From Lingula anatina (lineage: Eukaryota; Brachiopoda; Lingulata; Lingulida; Lingulidae), in contig NW_019773513.1 of assembly GCF_001039355.2 (NCBI RefSeq), positions 1,226,692 through 1,290,691 on the forward strand: a stretch of DNA of 64,000 bases. The letters run 5' to 3'. The notes beneath the pieces were generated by a model, which saw only the letters and a program-made list of their open reading frames with translations, did not search any database and was not told where the DNA came from. Both the position numbers and the translations under genes were made by a program. The first letter of the stretch is position 1; every line of letters begins with the position of its first letter. Positions 33,537 through 43,900 of the stretch are shown here, piece by piece.

Positions 33537-34201
33537 GTGTGTGTGTGTGTGTGTGAGTGTGTGTGTGTGTGAGTGTGTGTGTGTGTGTGTGCTTTTTCAT
33601 GTGTATGAGTGGTGGTAAAAAGCATCTCCAGTCTCTTCACACACTATAAATAATTGTTTGAAGATTAAAGTGTTGTTGCTATTCACAAACCTGATCAATT
33701 TTCTCCCCAGCTGTGTGTCAGCGCGGCTGTGGTCCCCATGGCATGTGTGTCGACGTGGACATTTGTATGTGTGAGTTTGGCTGGTATGGACGATACTGCA
33801 ATAAAAGTAAGTACTTTGTATCTCCGTCACAACTTTAAGGGAAGTTGCCTTTGTCTCTCATCTCTTTTGAGGACATTAAAGATAAAGTATTTGATCTGGA
33901 AGAAAGGGTGATGTAATTAGAGACCATCTGTTGTCCCCTCCCAATCTAAACTACCGGGTGGACAGTGTCCTTTACTATAGCTTTCTGATTATTCGCCTGA
34001 TGCATTTAATTTGACCTTGTATAAGACATGGCTTTACTCTAAAGAATTAATCTCAAACGTATTTTAATCAAATTCGTCTGTATGCGCGCAGTACGCTGCT
34101 CTACATTTCCTCTTCAAACATTTTGACGTTTTATTACAGATGTTTATAACCGAAGAAACAGCAGACGAGAAAAGCGCAGACGATCGAGGGATTACAGCTG
34201 A
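18506..34201 (+). CDS. WIF1: Wnt inhibitory factor 1, ten exons (whole gene)
   Basis: Secreted Wnt antagonist: the WIF domain binds Wnt ligands and the EGF repeats are thought to contact proteoglycans. Coding exons: 18506-18680, 26401-26540, 30625-30727, 31092-31235, 31659-31766, 32419-32514, 32714-32809, 33116-33211, 33711-33806, 34140-34201. All junctions are GT-AG, all phases agree, and the spliced frame is 371 codons with no stop, close to the 379 residues and ten exons I recall for vertebrate WIF1. Order: signal peptide (about 1-19), WIF domain (about 47-187, with [29 protein letters not shown]), five six-cysteine EGF repeats (188-223, 224-255, 256-287, 288-319, 320-351), Arg-rich tail (352-371). 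The last four EGF exons are each exactly 96 nt and phase 1-1. Two tRNA genes sit antisense in intron 2. It is convergent with CLCA. Confidence 0.93.
19928..19966. repeat. (GA)n microsatellite
   Basis: About 39 bases of GA within WIF1 intron 1. Confidence 0.95.
20547..20660. repeat. CCCTCTACCAGGG MITE-like family, copy 1
   Basis: Left end GCCCTCTACCAGGGCCGCA and right end GTCGTGGTAGAGGGTA form imperfect inverted repeats. The interior shares GTGTCATGAAATAGCC and GTGAATATCTAGTGAAAAAA with the copy at 28292-28445. Confidence 0.7.
21645..21683. repeat. (GT)n microsatellite
   Basis: About 39 bases of GT within WIF1 intron 1. Confidence 0.95.
21771..21809. repeat. (GA)n microsatellite
   Basis: About 39 bases of GA within WIF1 intron 1, less than 100 bp from the GT tract. 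Confidence 0.95.
24430..24456. repeat. Poly(A) tract
   Basis: 27 consecutive A bases within WIF1 intron 1. Confidence 0.9.
24751..24800. repeat. (CT)n followed by poly(A)
   Basis: 26 bases of CT run directly into 24 A bases. Confidence 0.9.
25788..25867. repeat. (GT)n followed by a 58-base poly(G) run
   Basis: GT repeats from 25788 change into uninterrupted G from 25810 to 25867, then AGGCGGCGGG. The run can form G-quadruplexes on the + strand. It lies about 530 bp before WIF1 exon 2. Its length in the assembly may be unreliable. Confidence 0.85.
26401..26540 (+). CDS. WIF1: WIF1 exon 2: WIF domain
   Basis: The acceptor TCTCTTCTAG ends at 26400. The exon encodes [20 protein letters not shown], then [21 protein letters not shown], matching the EGKMAPF and IPVNIHSMNFTWQAAG part of WIF1. 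The donor is GTGAGA at 26541; the exon closes in phase 0. Confidence 0.9.
27844..27885. repeat. (CA)n microsatellite
   Basis: About 42 bases of CA within WIF1 intron 2, followed by degenerate CA-rich sequence to about 27985. Confidence 0.95.
28292..28445. repeat. CCCTCTACCAGGG MITE-like family, copy 2
   Basis: The left end TACCCTCTACCAGGGTCACAG is well preserved. The interior matches copy 1 (AGTGTCATGAATTAGCC, GTGAATATCTAGTGAAAAAA). The right end is degenerate (CCCTAGCATAGTCATGG), so this boundary is approximate. Confidence 0.6.
28847..28920 (-). tRNA. tRNA-Ile(AAU), copy 1
   Basis: 74 nt on the minus strand. Acceptor stem GGCCTGA pairs with TCGGGCC (one G-U) and the discriminator is A. The A box TAGCTCAGTCGG and B box GGTTCGAGCCC are present. 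The anticodon loop CTAATAA gives AAT. There is no encoded CCA and no intron. A T-rich Pol III terminator (TTCTTTTTTTTC) follows immediately. It lies in WIF1 intron 2 on the opposite strand. Confidence 0.95.
29495..29568 (-). tRNA. tRNA-Ile(AAU), copy 2
   Basis: Identical in sequence to the copy at 28847-28920, 648 bp away and on the same strand. It is followed by the same T-rich terminator. The A-rich sequence just past the 3' end is shared with copy 1, while the 5' flanks differ immediately, pointing to an old or small-unit duplication. Confidence 0.95.
29976..30050. repeat. (TTA)n / (TTTTA)n low-complexity tract
   Basis: TTA trinucleotides run into TTTTA pentanucleotides within WIF1 intron 2. 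A shorter ATT tract with a T run is at about 29361-29398. Confidence 0.9.
30625..30727 (+). CDS. WIF1: WIF1 exon 3: WIF domain
   Basis: The acceptor TTGCCTTCCAG ends at 30624. The exon reads [20 protein letters not shown], then [14 protein letters not shown], matching [20 protein letters not shown], then VNVPLLGTVPH, in WIF1. There is no ATG-initiated open frame here, so it is easily missed. The donor is GTAGGC at 30728; phase 1. Confidence 0.9.
30770..30853. repeat. (GT)n(GA)n compound microsatellite
   Basis: GT then GA-rich repeats starting about 45 nt after the exon 3 donor of WIF1. Confidence 0.9.
31092..31235 (+). CDS. WIF1: WIF1 exon 4: end of WIF domain
   Basis: The acceptor CCACCTGTCAG ends at 31091; the exon encodes [20 protein letters not shown], then [11 protein letters not shown], up to LQKQCNSF. 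Phase continuity to exon 5 requires the donor GTACGT at 31236 rather than the stronger-looking GTAAGA four bases later, which would shift the frame. Confidence 0.85.
31299..31352. repeat. (TTTA)n microsatellite
   Basis: About 54 bases of TTTA within WIF1 intron 4. Confidence 0.95.
31659..31766 (+). CDS. WIF1: WIF1 exon 5: EGF repeat 1
   Basis: The acceptor GTACACTGCAG ends at 31658. Encodes [20 protein letters not shown], then [15 protein letters not shown], six cysteines in EGF spacing. The donor is GTACAA at 31767; phase 1-1. Confidence 0.92.
   Translation, partial: ATRSRNVTNGVRTAGYVTARGSVSAPRVTAARNVN
32419..32514 (+). CDS. WIF1: WIF1 exon 6: EGF repeat 2
   Basis: Acceptor TTTATTCCAG, donor GTAAGT. 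Encodes [20 protein letters not shown], then [11 protein letters not shown]: six cysteines, 96 nt, phase 1-1. Confidence 0.92.
   Translation: MTVTLAVKTKDCVSRQMCVNVCQVMREKDVK
32714..32809 (+). CDS. WIF1: WIF1 exon 7: EGF repeat 3
   Basis: Acceptor TTTATTTCAG, donor GTAAGT. Encodes [20 protein letters not shown], then [12 protein letters not shown]: six cysteines, 96 nt, phase 1-1. Confidence 0.92.
33116..33211 (+). CDS. WIF1: WIF1 exon 8: EGF repeat 4
   Basis: Acceptor TGTATATAG, donor GTAAGT. Encodes [20 protein letters not shown], then [11 protein letters not shown]: six cysteines, 96 nt, phase 1-1. A long compound microsatellite begins about 30 nt downstream of the donor. Confidence 0.92.
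33244..33302. repeat. (CT)n(AT)n compound microsatellite
   Basis: CT to 33278, then AT to 33302, in WIF1 intron 8. Confidence 0.95.
33358..33592. repeat. (CT)n(GT)n compound microsatellite
   Basis: About 235 bp of CT, then GT interrupted by single A-containing units (GTAT, GTAA). This is potential Z-DNA-forming sequence in WIF1 intron 8. Open frames across it are artefacts. Confidence 0.95.
33711..33806 (+). CDS. WIF1: WIF1 exon 9: EGF repeat 5
   Basis: Acceptor TTCTCCCCAG, donor GTAAGT. Encodes [20 protein letters not shown], then [12 protein letters not shown]: six cysteines, 96 nt, phase 1-1. Confidence 0.92.
34140..34201 (+). CDS. WIF1: WIF1 exon 10: basic C-terminal tail
   Basis: The acceptor TTTTATTACAG ends at 34139. 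Encodes [20 protein letters not shown] then TGA. The Arg-rich tail fits the position of the shorter basic tail of vertebrate WIF1, which follows the last EGF repeat. Confidence 0.88.
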
Positions 34202-37039
34202 AACCGATAAGACGCAGATATCTTTGTAATATATTTTGGCAAGAGTGAAAATTGGGAATATATTTTAAACAAGAACTAACTTTGGAAATTTGCTGAAAGT
34301 CTTTTCATTATATACGTATAGAATCAACCTTGATCTTTGTACGAGTTGCCTACAGTTCAGCGTTCCTCTACGCACCAACGGAGTTTTTCACATGGATTAA
34401 TTGTGTCCTTTGTGGAGCGTTTGGGTTAACGGTGCCGAAATCCTGGTGTCTAATTTTTGTCGAAGAAACATTATATATTTCATAACATACACTTAGATTA
34501 AATATATACAAAACACCTTTGTCAGAAAGGCACGAATCAGTCAACTGTATAATTATGCATATAAATGCACCAATGACTCCTTATGTTACGAAAAGTCACT
34601 TATATTCGCGCCCGTCTGTCGAATAACGTTAAAGGCACACTCTCTTGGTTTGAAAATCCCCAAAATGCTTTTTTTTTTTGCCATCCACAGCCTCTTATAA
34701 AACCTTACATGTACCTTTAAATGATTTAGCCTCTTGAATTTTTTCTGGAGCGGAGCCTATGATGATATTTCCATTGGAGCTTTTAGGAAAATGGTCGCTG
34801 TTTTATGACTGTCCAGTCATTTTAAGCTAAAATCAATCTTTATTAATTTTAACAAAGGTCGAATCCAAGTGGAGAGAAGGATAGATAAATGATTCTTGAG
34901 TACGAAAAAAGTGTCCAAAGATGTCCTACAAGAACAGCATGTCATATGGGCCACTGGCCTCAATTACAATGGTCATAAAGCAAATAAGATCATTGTAGAA
35001 ATATTGGACTTGCAACAAAATTTTAGTTAACCTACCAGCTGTATTATAGAAGCATTCTGTATATTTAAAACCTACAAAAATGACCAAAGCGAAAATCCAT
35101 GTGATATATTTCAGCAACGGATTCCTATTTATTAGTCTATAACTTTTTATTCACTTTATGTATGTTTAAAGCTTATCTCGAGAACTTTTCTCAGTCATAA
35201 AATGTAAATCTCACATTTAAAGTGTATTTCGCAACTTACTGGGTCGTTAAACCTCGAAATACGAGAAAATGGCATTTGCTTGAGAAATGGGCGTAATAGT
35301 TTTCATCAAATTGCCATAAAGCACTAGTCAAGGTTCAGAATGAAACCGGAGTGGATAAGCAATTACGTAAACGTGTATTATAATGATGATTTGGATAATA
35401 AATAGATTTTTTCAATATGTAGGTGTAGTTCGTATTTTGCAAACCGTCATTTCTTTCAACAACCAGGAACTATTTAATTTTTTTTATGTTTCGATATTTC
35501 CGCCTGCAAAAAATTAATACCCGTACCACGTGCAAACAAAGAGCACAGGCACATGATAACGCTTGTCAATTATTTCATAACTCTGAAATCTATAATTTAA
35601 GCAGTTTATGATCGATGTATCAGGAAATAATCACGCACCATATGGTATAGAAATTACTTCTTTTATTATATAGCACCCATATCTCATCACATTAAATTGA
35701 ATCATCGGGAACTCCTTATACATGTACATATATAAACTTCATAGATAAACCTATAATAGATTTAATCATCACTACGGTGTGTTATTATCTTGCACCACGT
35801 TTTAGCACTATAAACATAATAAACTACGTGGATTTATCGTTTAGGTAACATTCAAAGGGAGTATTCTACCAGAGAGTGAATTATAATAATGTATGTTAAT
35901 TATTACGATTCAACATTCACACAACAATCAAGTGTATCATCTTATCAAAACGAGTGTGCTATAAAATGTGCCTATGGAATTATCTAGATAACACATAGAA
36001 GGTGTAAAATATATTGTCCCATCAGCTTATCAATACAATAGGGCACCACCCAAGTACTGACTTAAGTAAATCACAAGCAGTCACATCGCTAAGTGACAGG
36101 AAACAAAGTTTTCTAAAGAATGAGACCTACATGTACTTTGTTTACACCGTTTACGCCATGAAATAGTTTTGCTTTTCGATAAACAAGCCAGACACACAGA
36201 TTAATTACCCTGATATTGAGTAAGTGTAATCTGTATACATCGCTCTAAACCATGCACATTGAGATGTTCCCTCTCCTCAGTTCATTTTGTTACTAGAGAG
36301 CACAGAAATAACCACAACCAATGGCGAATTCATTCAGTTTTAAAATATGTCGAAAACGACATCAAATTGTGTGTCATTAAAAAGGTTTAGCGACAATACA
36401 TAAATAGAAGGATTCAAACGTGCTTTGGACCGGCATTAATGGGCAACACCCATGTTCATATAAAGTTGATTGCACATTTTAATATACATGTATATACCGC
36501 ATATATACATGTAAGTTGAGTATATCTACGTATGGAGTTAATTGGACAAAATACACCTGTGCCTGCACACATGCTTTACTGAGTAATACCTAAACACTGT
36601 AGAAGACATAATAGCCCTTCTTTGGTAAATTTTTGTCAATTGCAACTTTGTTATTTTGTCTTAATTTCTATCAAAGAGTCTTCAACCTGAGGAATCTTGA
36701 TAATATCAGTGCACGTTTTGACGCCTGAAATTACGTACGTTTTCCTTGAAGGGATCTTCATTTTAAATATCATAATTGCCCCTAGTAAATCACCCGTCAA
36801 TAGTGTGAAATGAATGACGACTATATACGAAATAAAAAAGGCAACACTTTGCATCAAGTATATGACGACATATTGCAATTAAAATGACATATATTTCACC
36901 ACGTCAGGGTGAAGGAAACTTTGCCATATGCCCTTAGAGCCAGTGAGAACTGGTCGGAATGGTGGATGATAGTTATGATGACGAAAATATGACAAAATGT
37001 GACGAATACAATCAGCGTGGAAGACGTGGTATGCGGGGA
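34202..37039. other. Intergenic region between the convergent WIF1 and CLCA genes
   Basis: Presumably the two 3'UTRs. An AATAAA on the + strand is at 35397-35402, and TTTATT (AATAAA on the minus strand) occurs near 35131 and 35146. It also holds the repeat copy at 34627-34917. No coding region is supported. Confidence 0.5.
34627..34917 (-). repeat. Interspersed repeat family 2, copy 2
   Basis: The reverse complement matches 7965-8260 over about 280 bp with scattered differences. Shared blocks include AACAGCGACCATTTTCCTA and GCTGTGGATGGCAAAAAA. The end proximal to 34632 is AAAGGCACACTCTC. Confidence 0.75.
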
Positions 37040-37959
37040 CTAATCACGCTGAAATGATCTATTGCTGTATGCGGAATTCCTGGCATTTTTCCAGTTTTTT
37101 GCGTATCTATTGCGACCAACGTCATTTTCCTCGACACTCGCACGCGGCGCCTGCGACCCAACCGCCGATCCATTGGATATCCTAGAACGCTGCGATGGTC
37201 GTCTGCCTGGCTCGGCCATTCCTGGTCCCGCAAACACAAAGTTTCCTTCGTCCTTTGAATTAGGCTGGTCCCACTCAATGGTGGTAAGATCTCGTTTATT
37301 TTCGCGTGGCTTGGGAGTGCCATTAGGTGCCAAAGCCCCTCCCCCTTTGTAAATGCCCCAAGTCTTTTGGATTTCATGAGATTCGTATTCCAAAGTGTAG
37401 CCCATTCCATCTGGATATTCCACGCTAGGTGTACGCATCAAAATATCAGGAGGAACTGATATATTCATATTCATCTCTCCACATTCCATTTCCTTACCGT
37501 CTACCAGATCCTTTTTGGCTCTTTCGAGTTCTTCTCTTCGTTTTCTTCGATTTCTAAGAGCAATAATAATGATAACTATGATGATTATGAGTAAAATGAG
37601 GAATCCGCCGGCACCTGCAGCGATGATAATAAGAATATCGTTACCAGGATCCTCAGGTTGGACAACCGGATTGTCCGTCGGAACAGGACTTGTCGCATTC
37701 AAATTGGGAAGAATAATGGCGGACGCAAGATTGGACATTTCGCTTTTCTTCACTGAATTTAGAGCCTTAACACCAAACACCAGAGTTCTGGTCGAGTACG
37801 AGGGTGGGAAAGATACGACCATGGTTTCTATTTTTCCAGATGGTAGAGGATTGAGCAGGTCTCCGTGAGACACCATGTCGGGTGTCACCGCCGTGCAGCT
37901 GTCCCAGTCGTCTAGAAACTGCTGGTGGGTGGTTGCGTATCGAACCTCGTACTTCAAGG
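37040..37959 (-). CDS. CLCA exon 12: FnIII-like end, membrane helix and cytoplasmic tail
   Basis: The acceptor TTTTTATAG is at 37960-37968. Encodes ALKYEVRYATTHQQFLDDWD onward, a Pro-rich linker, the helix around IIIAAGAGGFLILLIIIIVI, a stop-transfer RNRRKRREE, then a polar tail ending FQRD with TAG at 37040-37042. The tail is rich in Ser, Asn and Arg with no domain I recognise. Confidence 0.92.
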
Positions 37960-40900
37960 CTATAAAAATAGTATAAAACAAGTATTTACTAATGGAGAAT
38001 GAACAATATAGCGCAATATGTCAATTTCAACAGTTAAAGGTTTCCGAATTTCTTGTGTCATCACTATAACAAAACACAAGAAAGCTCATAACTTTATCAA
38101 AACCTTCACGTTGTTTTTAAAAATCGTGTTACCAAAACGAAGATCATGATCTGTAGTAGATCAAGTATAGTTGTCAAAATATGTATATCTTGCATCAGTT
38201 ATGTGAAAATGTTTTATATAATAAAAATTTACGAGAATAGGCATCATTAGTGCAGTTAGGTTTTAAGAATATGTTTTCTAAATCTGGGCAAGTAATTTCC
38301 ATGGTCTTACTATAGAACCAAGTTATTTTAATTTATGTGACTGTTCCTTTCATGTTTTTTATTGGTGTTAATTGTCTCTCTCCTGAATAATAATAATCAA
38401 CTCACCTGTGCCCCTGTCCAGTGCCTCCCCAGACGCTGTCCACATTAACACAACGCTATCATTATCATAGGAAGTCTTGCTAACACGGAGGTCCGAAATT
38501 CTGAGTGGCGGGTAGACGTCAGACATCTCGACACCAGATGGCAGTGTTACTATGACGAACCCAGCATACACCGCGCGATCAAATTGACCAAGCGGTCGAT
38601 AGGTAACTGGAAGATTTTCTGGGGCTGAAATTTTAAAAAAGGTAAACTTGCTATATATATTAGACTATATCTTAAAAATGAAAAGATCCGCGCAACAATC
38701 TAGTAAGACTTAATTAACGCTCCTGCCTAGCATCTAAACTGGTAGACGTGTTTGTAGAATATTTTGCTATAAAAACAAAATAGAACTTCCCCGCACTTGG
38801 ACGAGAAACCTGCGCGAAATTTAAAGAAAATCTAGGAAACCTACCTACAAATACAAGTAAAAAATATAAACGTTTATAGAATGAAGAGACCTAAAATCAC
38901 TGCCTTGCTAGAAAATAACATTGCATACTGAAACATCATAACTTTATAACACTGGTGCATCTTCTTCCAGTGTTCTGATTTTAACAGCTACGTCCTTACC
39001 TCCCGCGGCCTCTGCCATGACGGCATTTCTCGTGGGAGGTGAGTGAACTTTCAGCTGGGCAGTGTTGGGGTTGTTGTTGGCAAGCACTCGGACGCGGTAA
39101 CGGCCAGTGTCAGGTATATCCAGGAAATAACCCGAGTATACACCGTCCCCGGCTGTCACGTCAGCACCTGAAGTGAAATAAAACCGCATTTTTTTCAATT
39201 TGAGGATAAAAATGAACATGGCTGAAATATCTTAGGTACATGTACAACAGCACTATTACTGCGCTCTTGGAACAGTTTTATTGTAATACTGGTATGTGGG
39301 GCACAAGAATGGAAAATTGCCTAATTCTGTGTCGTTTTTGCCTCTTATATATTTCTTTCTTTTCGACAGAAACAAAGGGGAAAGAGTGTACAACTTCTTT
39401 TGAAGATACAGTTTATGCGACCCACTGTGCCTCCCCTCGCCCCATCATTACATATAATGATTGAAATACGACTTACCAAGACCATCGTCGTGTAGCTTAA
39501 GAGTAAACGTCTGTAAATACGTGGCGTTATAGTCAGTGTCTACTGTAGCTGTGACATTAGCGTTCACCACCGGTGAGAACTTGCGTCTCAGGTCCGCCAG
39601 GATTATGATAGGTGTTGGATCTGGGTCTGAAATAAAATATGTTTCTCTATATGTAATATACACGTAGCATGAAGTAAGTACCATGTTAGGCCTATCTAAT
39701 AAGGTACAATATCAGAGTCACAGACGCGAGTTTTAATTTGCACGTTTGAATCAATGCAATTATCTTCGATATTTTGTCTTTGAAAATTGTATGTCATTTT
39801 ATTATTCTAACATACCTGAAAAGTTCACCCTTCCCTCATTCACTTCCCCCGTCAGTTTGATTGGGTCGACGCCATCACGTGCAGTTGACGTCACACGGAC
39901 ATTGATGTCAATTTCATCTATGGTATCGCAATCAACAGTGTATTGCCATCTGCCCGCCTGGAAGATTTTGCTTCTTTTTTATGATCCCATTCAGGGTGAC
40001 ATTTTGCAACTAACGCCAAAGTTTAATAATTCCTTTTTCTGGACCAGTTCGCATATATTTGCAGATTTTAATTATCTATCCAAAAGAGAATAAAAAATTT
40101 AAAACTGTCTGTTAAGTTACTAATTATTTCTATATATTATAACAATTATGCGCACTCTTCTTAAAATTCTCCGACTTCTTAAACCACATACCATCGCCAG
40201 CCCTTCAATGGGTATGGTAACGAAGCCGTACGTGAGGTTGTAGGCTGTACTGTTGGGTTCGATGATCTCTCCATCTGGTTTCGTCAGTACCACGGACACG
40301 TTCACGACCTCGTTGTTCACCACGGGGTTCCAGCTGAAAATAAAATTTGTGTTCACCCCGATGTCTTCGTCAATGTGCACGCTGCCGTTGAACTGCTGCG
40401 AGGAAGCCACGGAGATGGCCAAACCTTGGAGCTGGAAGAGTATAAGGGGCGGGAATGCAGCTGTGAAAAGCTGATGTTTATATGATATAATCCATTCATA
40501 ATATTTTTAGTGTGGTTTTCACTTAAGGGTACTTTTCACTGACGACGGTTCATGTTCCTTGAGCTGTTTTGAATTAATAAGAATTATCAAACAAATTTAG
40601 CGACCTTGTTAAGCAAAACAAAAATGAATACAAATACTGATAAATTCGCCCAGAATTTGCTTTAAAAAAATTCTATTGTTAAGCCTATAATGTGAGGACA
40701 GGACCATACGCTCTGATGAACGCTATTAGCGGTTTTAAATGTTTCGTTTGTGAAGGAATAGGGCGAAAATTCCCGTTCCTTACATATTGTAAAACCTTGC
40801 CCTAGAGAAAACGGGCTGCACTGACTGGACAAAAGGTGACGTTACGTGTACATGTAAAAGTTCTATTCAATAATAGTAAATAATTATTTGGCATTAAACT

Positions 40901-43900
40901 CATCACAGTGTCTGACTGACAAATGGAATGTCCTTAAAATTGACAATAGTTATAGAAATGTTCCATTGTCAGTGGCATTTGCGTTACCTGTAAAACTGGT
41001 GACTCCTCTCGAGAAGTGACGACATATGTCAGAGACTCCGTCAGTGCAATCACCGGAAGTGCTTCTGAGGCATAAAGGGGCGTGCCTCCAGTGTCTTCCG
41101 CTAGGGGGATCATGTGATCTGTGGCCTCTTTCGTGATCAAGACAGTATCAACCGATACCTGGTTCTGAACAATTTCTGGCTGCACCATCTCTATGTCGGG
41201 TTCTAAAGTATTGTCTCCGTCACTAAATAGAACCAGAGTAGCACCTGGCACAGTGATATCCTGGGCATTCTCAAGAGCTTTTAGTCCATTGCGTAATCCG
41301 GTGCCTAGTGACGTGTAAGGGAAGAGATCCGGTTGGAGCGTGTCCACGACCTGCAAGCGTACTTCGTATGACGTAATTTCCGTCATGGGACACAAAATGT
41401 CCGCCTTATAATAGAACCGGACGATACCAACGTAGCTGCCGTCGGAGACCGTGTACAGGATGAAGTCTCGCAACGCTTTGACCATGTTGATCAGACGGTT
41501 ATTCTAACAAAAAAGAAGGGTTGACAAATAATTTATTTTGATGGTATTTTCAGTAAAAATTCTTCGAAGCAACATGAAACACAGGCTGGCTGTTCTCCAA
41601 GGTCAAATTAGTGACAAACTACTCATTTTACGTTCCTTGGTAATTTTCTTTAAAATAGTTTTTAACCCTCTGACGAAGAAAAAAAAACCGGAATATCTTT
41701 TTAAAATCGACATCTTGAATAAGCCGTACCTCCGCCATGCTGTGAGACATGTCCAGTACGAGGACGTATCTTCTTTTGCCTTCCTTGACCACCGTGAAAG
41801 AGGGTGTCGTATTCAGTCCCGCCACCTCTGTATCCGTGAGAGGAGGGTTCACACCTAGAAATAAATGAACATTGTGTTTTTGATACTCTTGAATAAAAGC
41901 AATCTTTCCGATTTTCATATCGATATCGTACTTTGGCCATACTGCGGTATTGTAAATATTATGTTCGAAGATACGATAAATTTTGAATTTGAGATATAGC
42001 AGATATAAAAAATACCAATATTGAAACATTACGCAAGCAAAAAAGAATAAGTGTCAACATAAGAAAATATCACTCTTTTTCACAGTGATGGCATCATTTC
42101 TTTGTCTAGGAATGTCACAATCGTAAAAATTGCAATGGAACTGTTATAATTAACGTTAATCATTACTTTATTAAAAACCCAACAGTTACCTCCAGACTAC
42201 GACATAAAGTGGATGAAAATTGCCGAAATAAGGACGGAGAAATGGTTAAAAAAGCTTATTACCGTCTTTGAAGTCTGGATGGTCCCGCATGATCTCCCAT
42301 GCACTCTTCATTGAACACAATCGGTTTTGCTTACTTGGTGCCTCGATATTATGAAGGTTATTGGGTGACGAGGCGTCGTTATCACAAAATGTGTATATCT
42401 GTCGAAAAAAGGTAAAATGTTGTAAAAGGTGCAATACCATTTTGCTTTCAAGGCTGTCATATTCACCCTGAATATCAGAGTCGCTATGTCATAATATATG
42501 AATAACTGGTATAATGGTGTGGTTCTCTAATACGCCACACATCCCCAGGAATGCACTGCATGACGTCACGCTTAGCCCACTGCGCATGCGTGCACTTTAA
42601 ATGAGTTGCTAGATTACCATAGGAAAATGAATCGGTTCGCGATTCGTGGGTAATTCGTGATCATTGACAAACTAAAGCCCCTATTTCACACAGACCACAA
42701 ATCCCAAGAATGGCCATGAATTGACAAATGTCAGGATTCGTGGTTGAATCGTAATCAGTTCGTGAAATTCTTAACAGATTCGTATATATTCGTAGTCAAA
42801 TTTTGCACTTCTTGACCAACAAGAATTAGTGGCAAAAGCTTTGATGCCCCTATTTCACACAGACCACGAATCCCACGAATCGCCAGGAATTGAAAATTTC
42901 AGGATTCGTGGTTGAATCGTAATCAGTTCGTGAAGTTCTTCACAGATTCGTATATAATCGTAGTCACTTCTTGCAATTCTTGATCAATCGGGAATTCGTG
43001 CCAAAAATTTTGAGTTGTTCAAAATTTTGGCCACGAACTCCCGATTCCAAAAAATCGTAGCGAATTTCTGGACAACATTCGTGCGATTCCAGCCAAATCC
43101 CACGAATAGGCTATTCGTAACACTATCGCACCTGTATCGTAACCGAATCGTAGAGCGTGTCGAATTAGACCAGAAAATGGGCAAAATCTCACGAATCCTC
43201 ACGAATCCTGAAATTTGTCAATTCCTGGCGATTCGTGGGATTCGTGGTCTGTGTGAAATAGGGGCATAACGGCCTGATGCCGATAGACAGCAACGCTGTG
43301 CTATGCTTCAAGCAACTCCTGACCAAATATCTCTAGGGTTTTTAAAAAATTCTGTTGTACACACGTACTAAGAAGTTTGCCGTGTATTGCCTAGCCTACC
43401 CTCAGCAAAACGCACATATTTTCAGAAATAGTGATTTTAGACGGTAGATTCACTCAGAAACAAAGGCAAACTAATTCGTTGCCGATAGCACCAGCAGATA
43501 GCAGCACCATACAGAGTCTGATTAAAACTTTCATGGCAATTGAAGAACTTTTACCACTGTACAATGGAGTCCAAAAAAAGCACTTGGTACAAATGTGAAA
43601 CTGCCCAGTGAGAGGCCAAGAATTCAATCAGTATTTTCAATCATATTATCAGATTCTACATAAATTGACTGACAATATCACTACTCAGTATTTAACTAAT
43701 CTCTTAATCCAAAATTCCTATCATCATTTAATAATAATGCAAAATTCTTCTTTCAGATTGCTATTTATTTTAAATTTTAATGCTGCAACTGTTCCAAAAT
43801 AATCTTGTAGTAAAGGAAAAATGCAAATAAGAAGTGGAAGACCAATTTTACCCACATTATTCAATTTTTTGAATATAAAACGAATAAGATCACTATTTAA

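Noticed and set aside
33179-33640. Thr/His and Val/Cys repeat open frames
   Set aside because: Translations of GT/CA microsatellite; the real coding part there is the 96-nt WIF1 EGF exon at 33116-33211.
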